The notes under the pieces were generated by a model. It had not been told where the DNA came from. It did no database searches and saw only the letters and a list, made by a program, of their open reading frames with translations. The position numbers and the translations under genes are program-made. Shown here piece after piece: positions 57,446 to 64,000 of a stretch of 64,000 nucleotides of DNA. Location: assembly GCA_963576565.1 (NCBI GenBank), contig OY755038.1, positions 180,519,452-180,583,451 of the forward strand, read 5' to 3'. Position 1 is the first letter of the stretch. Every line of letters starts with the position of its first letter. This DNA is from Aspidapion aeneum. Lineage: Eukaryota; Arthropoda; Insecta; Coleoptera; Brentidae.

Positions 57446-59393
57446 ATGTCTGTCAAAAAAGCCGTACAAAAACGCAAGGGTTTTTTATCTGCGATCACCG
57501 AGTGTTATGTGTTTTCACAGACCGCGGCAAAGGATGAAAAAGCGAGAAACGAGTTTCAAGTGAGGTATTCCGATTTGGATGAAACATTCGATAAATGCAC
57601 GCTGGCACATAATGATGTCATTATGTTGATAGACGACTCGGACGACGAGGAGTTTAAAACGCAGGATGCGATCCTTTCAGAAGCTCGTAAATATTTTTAT
57701 GCGTGTAAGGGGGTTTACTCTAAAATATTTCCGGTTGAGGCCCCATCCTTTTCGGGATCATATGTTCGACAAAACGAAACTCCAAAACTCAAAGAGTTAG
57801 GTATTCCCATATTTCGAGGTGATAAAAAATTATGGCCAAGCTTTTTCGATCTTTTTAATAACATTATAGATCAAAATCAAAGTCTAAGTAACGTTCGAAA
57901 ACTTCAATATTTATTTTGATATCTCGAGGATGAGCTTTTAAAATTGATATCTGGGATTAGCTTATCTGATCAAAATTATAAAATTGCTTACGACAAATTA
58001 GTCAATAGATATCAAAACAAGCGAGACCTCGCAGATGATGCTTTAAGCACAATTATGAACTCCACCTTAAAAAACGAGTTAGCTAAAGAATTGCGTAATT
58101 TAATTGATACCTTTTCTGAATCCCTAGAAATTTTAAAATCACTTTGACGTTGACAGTTGGGACTTTATTATTTTTTTCATTTTGTTAGAAAAATTGGATA
58201 TTCCGACGCGTTCAAATTTCGAAATGAGTCACGCCAATACTAATACCGAAATTCCCACTTTTCAGTCACTTTTTCAATTTCTAGAAAAAAGATGTAAAGT
58301 TTTGGAATCACTTCCTCAATCAACAGCACCCAAAAAGGTGCCTACCTATCAAAAATCAAATTCTATGCAAAATCAGTTTGGCCAAAAGCCTACCTATCAA
58401 AATTGAAATTCTATGCAAAATCAGTTTGGGCAAAAGCCTACCTATAAATCATCCAATTCGCCTTTTATAGGACTGGCTGGCACCTCAACTAATTCAAGTA
58501 CGGGAATAAAATGTTTCCGGTGTAATCAAGGTCACGTGCTTTCGAAATGTCATACATTTCTTGATCTCTCACCTATCGATCGCCTATCTTTCGTCAAGCA
58601 GAAAAAATTATGTTTAGCGTGTTTTCATCCCTTGCATGGGGTAGGTACGTGCAAATCAAAATATTCATGCAGGACTTGCAATAGTAAAAGGCACCACACT
58701 TTAACTCATATCTTAGAAACTAATCAAGAGTCTGGAAGCCAAGATACTAGTCCTGTCATTCACACACCACCTGTCAATAATCTTCATGTGTCATTAAATA
58801 CCTCGGGACCTTCAGGTACCTTTCTTTTATGCACCGCCATAATAGATGTTAGGGACGGTTGCGGAAATTTTCAACCTGTAAGGGCACTGCTTGATTCTGG
58901 ATCACAGACAGGATTCATCAGTGAAAAGTGTATTCAGCGTCTTAATCTTCCTAGGCGAAGTTGCACCACTAAAATATTCGGATTAAATCAGATGTCTTCT
59001 TTTACTTCCAAAGGGCTCGTTCAATGTCACATTAAGCCACAAGGACAGGTCACCCCTTTACTTAATTTCGAAGCAATTGTCGTTCCACAATTATGTTCCA
59101 ATATGCCTACATTCACTTTGAACGATAATCAGTGGAAACACTTGGAAAACCTTAAAATTGCCGACCCATCTTATTTCAAATCTAGACCTGTGGACCTAGT
59201 TATTGGTTGCGAGCTATTCGCACAGATATTTGGCTGTGCCGTCATGGGAAAAGTGGACGAAGTAGGTAGTCTTACAGAACGAACCAGTTGTTTTTTAATG
59301 AGTCATTCACCTCCTTTAGAGGTCATTCTCCCTAGGTTTTTGGAAATCGAACATTTGCCTAAAAAACAAATCTTATCAAAGGAAGAAAAATAA
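57446..59393 (+). pseudogene. BEL/Pao gag and protease region
   Basis: The start is at the ATG of MSVKKAVQKRKGF; the longer frame upstream begins without an ATG. The capsid-like DUF1759 region is seen in LKELGIPIFRGDKKLWPSFF and ISLSDQNYKIAYDKLVNRYQ. A zinc knuckle CFRCNQGHVLSKC and further cysteine pairs (CLACFHPLHGVGTC, CRTCNSKRHHTLTH) follow. Next comes an aspartyl protease (RALLDSGSQTGFIS, DLVIGCELF). Lesions: TGA at 57917-57919, a one-base frameshift near 58141, TGA at 58404-58406 and TAA at 59391-59393. A 48-bp in-frame tandem duplication repeats NSMQNQFGQKPTY. Gag forms the particle and the protease matures it; this copy cannot make full-length protein. Confidence 0.88.
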
Positions 59394-62300
59394 GCAGAAT
59401 CAATTTTTACTGGGAGTGTTGTACGGCAACCGAGCGGTAGATTCATGGTAGATCTTCCGTTTAAAGATAAAATAAACCCTGACCTAGGAAATACTTATCC
59501 GCAAACTTATCGTAGATTTTACCTCTAGAAAATAGATTACTCAAAAATCCTGATCTGTACACTGCCTATTCAAGTTTCATGCAAGACTATATCGATTCTA
59601 ATCATATGAGTCTAGTTTTATCTAGTCAACCAAAAGTCGACGTATCATGTTTTTTAGCACATCATTGCGTACCAAAGGCGGAAAGCTTAAGTACAAAATT
59701 AAGGGTAGTCTGAGATTGTTCGGCAGTCACCCCAAAAAATATTAGTCTCAATGACACGTTGTTATCGGGACCGAAACTTCAAAAAGATATTGCTTCTTTA
59801 CTCCTTACGTTTCGTCTTAATCCTATTGCCTACATTGCTGATATCAAACAGATGTTCCGTCAAGAACTTATCAATCCTTATCACCGTCCTTATCAAAGGA
59901 TATTGTGGAGGTTTTCTCCGCAGGACCCACTTTCAGTGTGGGAACTTTCTACTGTCACTTTTGGCATGACATGCTCACCTTTTCTAGCCATGCGTACATT
60001 AAATGAGCTGGCAGAGAGAGAAAAGGAACGTTTTCCTATGGCTAGTACTGTTCTAAAAACGTCAATCTACATCGACGATATCTTGGGAACGAGTCCTTCG
60101 CTTTCTGAAGCCGTTTCCCTACAGAGGGAACTCAATGATTTGTTAAAGTCGGGAGGATTTAAACTTAAAAAATGGGCAAGCAAATGTCCTGAGTTATTGG
60201 CAACATTGCCAGAGTCCGATCGTCAAATGCCTCTCTCTTTCAACAAGGAAGAACCCCACTTTATCAAAGTTTTAGGACTTCAATGGCATCCAAAAAACAA
60301 CATTTTTTCTTATCAATGCCGAATGAAGGACAAACCCCCAACCAAACGTTCTATTTTATCTATCATAGGAACAATCTTCGATCCCTTAGGTTTTCTTTGT
60401 CCCTTGTTGCTACAAGCAAAATTTATTTTGCAACAGTTGTGGATATCGAAAATAGGCTGGGACGAAGAACCAGATTCTTCTATCATCGACTCTTGGAACA
60501 AACTTCGTTCTGAATTCCCGCTTCTTTCCAATTTTCAATTACCCCGACAAATCAAACTGTCAAAAATCAATACCTGTCAAATCATCGGCTTCTGTGACGC
60601 TTCAATTCGAGGCTACGCAGGCGTCGTATATTTTCGTGTAGAAGAGGAAAACAATATCTCTGTTTCTCTCATATCTGCAAAATCTAGGGTCGCGCCTATA
60701 AAGTCACAAACTTTGGCTAGGCTAGAACTCCTAGGCGCATTTCTTTTAAGCGAATTAATTGACTTCGTTTTATCTAGCTATGAAGGAAAATTAACTTTTA
60801 CAAATATCGTTACTTTCTGCGATTTGCAGATCGTATTGCACTGGCTTTCATCCCCTCCTAATCGCTGGCAAACCTTTGTTGGAAATCGAGTCAGTAGAAT
60901 CCAAGAAATCATTCCCTCAAACTCGTGGCGCTACATTCCTTCTGCTTTAAATGCAGCCGATATTGCGTCACGAGGGGCCACCCCTTCACAGCTCATGTCG
61001 CATGACATGTGGTGGAACTCACCGTCGTTTTTGTGGTCTCCCGAAAACGAATGGCCCGATTTTCATAAATCAAAAATGCCGATTGATTTCGGAGATATTA
61101 ATCTGGAGGAAAAGCCAAAGGTCCGTTGCAATGCGATAATTGACGTTAACTTCTTAGATTAGCTTCTTATCAAATATTTATCTATATCAAAAATTCAACG
61201 TATCATTTCTTATGTCCTTCGAATAGTTAACCTTTTTCAAAACCATTCCTATCAAAAACCCACTAAGCCACCGGACCAAAAAATTATTTTTGAAAATATT
61301 GTTTTTCCTACCACCGATGAGATGCAAAGTGCGTTATACCTTCTTATCAAACGCGTTCAAGGTTCTTGTTTTTCTGAGCTTTTTTCCGCGTTATCTAAGG
61401 ATAAACCAATACCGAAACCTTTCCAAAAACTTTCACCTTTTCTTGATGAAAATAATATCATTAGAGTCGGTGGCAGATTACAAAAATCTGACCTTTTGTC
61501 TTATTCTGCAAAACACCCCGTCTTACTTTCGAGTAACCATCGTTTAACTACTTTTCTTACCGAGTCCACTCATCGACAATACCTTCATCCTGGGTTTAAA
61601 ACATTACATAATCTGCTTTTACAGCAATTGTGGATATTATCTGCCAGACGGGCAATTCAAAGAACCATATCCAAGTGCTTGCAATGTTTTAGAATCCCCC
61701 CTAAACCCTATAGACCGCCCATAATGAGTTCTCTTCCCGCTCATCGAATCAATCAACTTAAACCTTTTTCGAGTGTAGCTATCGACTTTTGTGGACCTTT
61801 CTTTGTGATTCCTCATCGTTACCGTGGTTGTAAAGCTTTCAAATTGTATGTCTGTGTGTTTGTCTGTACGGCTACACATTGCGTGCATTTGGAATTAACC
61901 ATGGAACTGTCCACCGAAGGGTTCGTGGGTGCATTCCATCGATTCATTTCCAGACGTGGAAGCGTGACGCAATGCTGGTCAGATCAAGGCAGTAATTTTA
62001 TAGGGTTTCGTAACCAATTACTTGATTACGCAAGAAGTGCGGCCACCAGACTTTCTATTCGTTGGCATCTGGGACCTCCTCTCAGTCCACATTTCAATGG
62101 CCTGGCAGAAGCTGGCGTCAAAAGTTTTAAAACTCACTTTGTTCGAGTAGTCGGTGACCAGAAGTTGTCCATCATGGAAATGTCCACCTTTACATGTCGC
62201 ATAAAAGCCGTACTTAATAGTCGCCCTTTATCTCCTGCCTCTTCAGACCCACACGATCTTCAACCGCTTACCCCTGGGCATTTTTTGACCCTTGAACCCC

Positions 62301-62647
62301 TTCATTCAGAAATTTAGGAGTCAGATTTGTCCGAGGTTCCCCTAAATCGGCTCTCGCGATGGCAACTAATCCAAAAACTACATACTGATTTTTGGAAACG
62401 GTATTCTATAGAGTATTTGCATACGCTACAACAGCGACACAAGTGGGCTGATTCGTCCCTAAATATCAAATTAAATGATTTGGTTATCATAACAAGTGAT
62501 CACAGCTAATCACCTTTGAAATGGCCGGTCGATCGGGTCATCGAACTGCATCCCGGCGGAGACGGTCAGGTGCGTGTTGCGACGGTACAAACGATTACCG
62601 GTGTTTACAAGCGGCCAGTTGTAAAACTGTGCCTCTTGCCGAATTAA
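59394..62647 (+). pseudogene. BEL/Pao RT, RNase H and integrase region
   Basis: Motifs in order: RT start region (SGRFMVDLPFKD, then LAHHCVPKAESLSTKLRVV), RT core (YIADIKQMFRQ, catalytic YIDDIL), RNase H (GFCDASIRGYAGVVYF, ARLELLGAFLL, FCDLQIVLHWL, ADIASRGATPSQL), integrase zinc finger (HRQYLHPGF ... KCLQCF), and integrase core with all three acidic residues (AIDFCGPF, CWSDQGSNFIG, GLAEAGVKSF). The C-terminal DUF5641-like tail reads RLSRWQLIQKLHTDFWKRY and ends GVYKRPVVKLC. Lesions: a TAG and frameshift near 59520-59530, TGA near 59710, TAG at 61160-61162, TAG at 62315-62317 and TAA at 62507-62509. Between stops the frames are long and the catalytic residues are kept. Confidence 0.9.
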
Positions 62648-62878
62648 AAGTAATTTTAATTTTTTCTACCTATTGAAGTCAATTATTACAATAGGTAATT
62701 CTTTATTATTTTTTTTTAATTTTGTTTGTTTGTTTTGACTTTTTCGGGTTTTCGTTCTCTAAATAAACTTACGCTACTTATCTGTTTTTCATTCATTTAT
62801 ATTTATCGGTCGATCATTTTTTTTTATCTATATCTGTCCGGCTGATATTCTAAAATTGTGTGTTTTGGAGGGCAGTTA
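62648..62878 (+). promoter_or_regulatory. 3' UTR and polypurine tract of the BEL/Pao element
   Basis: T-rich non-coding DNA ending TTTTGGAGGGCAGTTA just before the 3' LTR. The GGAGGG word is the likely polypurine tract for plus-strand priming. Confidence 0.6.
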
Positions 62879-63351
62879 TGTTAGCTCCCGCTAAATTTCG
62901 CGGTGTTTGTAAATTTTAAAACCACACAATTGAATGACGGACAGAGTGCATTTTCGCGCATTTTGGACATGCGCACCAAGAATCAGTGAGATCCTTTTTT
63001 GACCGCCTCGAGAAATGACGTGTTAATTTACTTTCTCCAACTATTTCAAATTTCTACACTTGAAAGTGCTCGATTTTGGTGTACTGAAGCATAGAACTAG
63101 AAACTTCAGCCCTTAAGCTACGTGGTGACATCATTAGATCCAGATAGGGGCCCCTTGGAAGTGGAGAAATTGGCTGCAAACTGGTGAGTGCTTTGTCTCT
63201 GATTTCCGTTGTGTGGTCCCCACAATTAACCTATGGACCTTTTAATTATTTCGTAATTTCATATCAATATATTTATGTTTGTTCGCGCTTTCATTAATTA
63301 AAATATATACAGTCCATTGCAGTTATCGTTTTTCTTACTGCGGGCATAACA
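62879..63351 (+). repeat. 3' LTR of the BEL/Pao element
   Basis: Same length as the 5' LTR (473 bp), with the same TGTTAGCT start and GCATAACA end. About nine substitutions and no indels were noticed between them. Followed directly by the ATCAAC target duplication. Confidence 0.96.
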
Positions 63352-63357
63352 ATCAAC

Positions 63358-64000
63358 AGTTACCACCAAAAAACAAGAAAAGAAAATGACAAAGCAAAAT
63401 AAACTCATTTTCCTTTTCTTTCATTACTAATTAATACTTTCAACTAAACAAAGCTACCAGCTGTTAAGCTATATTTACTTTAAAACAACCTAGACAAGAA
63501 AAATTTGTGTGAAACCCTGTAAAAATATTCCAATTTCCAAGTGGTGATATCCCACAAAAAATTAAAATCATTAAAAAAAATAACTTGTTGACCTAAATAA
63601 ATTGACTGCACTAAAAAATAATTGGTGAAACAATTTCTATCTTATCACAAGCAGGAAATAATAACATATAAATAAATGAACCTGCAAACAAAAATTGTTA
63701 GAAAAACACACTACCTGTCATATATTTAATACATAAAAAGACCATGTCTGGAGGTCCATCCACCTATAAATCAACAAAAAAATTGAAGTAAATTTACATT
63801 ACTTTTATTTTTCTTAAAAAATTTTTTAAAAAAAATTAAAACATGTTTTTCCTACAAAAAAACTTTAAAGAATTAAGACATGATTTGGACTCCGTTCAAT
63901 AAAAACTCCCGTTTTTTTTATCTACTTATTCTTCCTTATAAATAAAAATGAATCTTTTATTTTCCAAGAAAAAACTTGTGAAGATGAGCTAACAAAAAAC
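63358..64000. other. Right flank, unrecognised AT-rich DNA
   Basis: Nothing recognisable apart from A/T-rich stretches. It joins logically to the DNA left of 56565 once the BEL/Pao element and one target duplication are removed. Confidence 0.4.

Larger units (their letters stand above)
56565..63357 (+). mobile_element. BEL/Pao LTR retrotransposon, structurally complete
   Basis: Two 473-bp LTRs in direct orientation enclose a gag-protease-RT-RNase H-integrase body in plus orientation. The 6-bp target duplication ATCAAC directly flanks both LTRs (56565-56570 and 63352-63357). The integrase-last order, the DUF1759/DUF1758-like gag-protease region, the YIDD reverse transcriptase and the DUF5641-like tail identify BEL/Pao rather than gypsy. 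Despite complete ends, the coding region carries many stops and frameshifts. Confidence 0.95.

Noticed and set aside
56571..63351. Envelope gene in the BEL/Pao or gypsy elements
   Set aside because: No open frame or coding similarity lies between integrase and the 3' LTR in either element.

Overview
This window looks like a transposon- and satellite-filled stretch of an insect nuclear genome. A beetle is plausible from the mix of CFDP2-type LINE, Ty3/gypsy, BEL/Pao, PHD-ORF1 LINE and mariner-like elements, but that assignment is inference. The DNA is strongly AT-rich. No host protein-coding gene, rRNA or tRNA could be supported. Every recognisable protein is a mobile-element protein, and every one is broken by stops, frameshifts, deletions or nested insertions.

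Layout. 1-14953: kilobase-scale short tandem arrays, a 9-bp unit followed by (ACAG)n and (ACAT)n, joined to a 1.6-kb unique segment. The array-plus-segment unit is tandemly duplicated with a period of 6249 bp. 14741-19400: a LINE tail, several MITE-like elements, and a LINE with a PHD-type ORF1 that has lost most of its ORF2 by internal deletion. 19400-28240: old decayed DNA with MITE pairs and degenerate minisatellites. 28243-32127: two copies of a ~460-bp MITE, one carrying a nested 1970-bp mariner-like transposon with ~325-bp inverted repeats and TA target duplications. 32385-41577: two foldback elements (one carrying a GC-rich MITE), a gypsy LTR fragment inserted into a CFDP2-type LINE, and a second older LINE. 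44453-49784: a Ty3/gypsy element on the minus strand whose 5' LTR I could not find. 50828-56085: two separate tandem duplications (about 1475 bp and about 450 bp) of unrecognised DNA. 56565-63357: a structurally complete BEL/Pao element with two 473-bp LTRs and a 6-bp target-site duplication.

How the parts relate. The most interesting signal is that the giant ACAG/ACAT arrays sit exactly where a dispersed MITE family carries its own short internal microsatellite. Unexpanded copies at 15690-16075 and 29250-29569 show the same ACAG-ACAT-ACAG order next to the same flank. The arrays therefore look seeded by a mobile element and then expanded and duplicated. Nested insertions give a relative order of events: MITE before mariner near 30 kb, LINE before LTR at 34.56 kb, and foldback before its internal MITE at 34 kb. 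All calls come from reading the sequence by eye; no database search was run.
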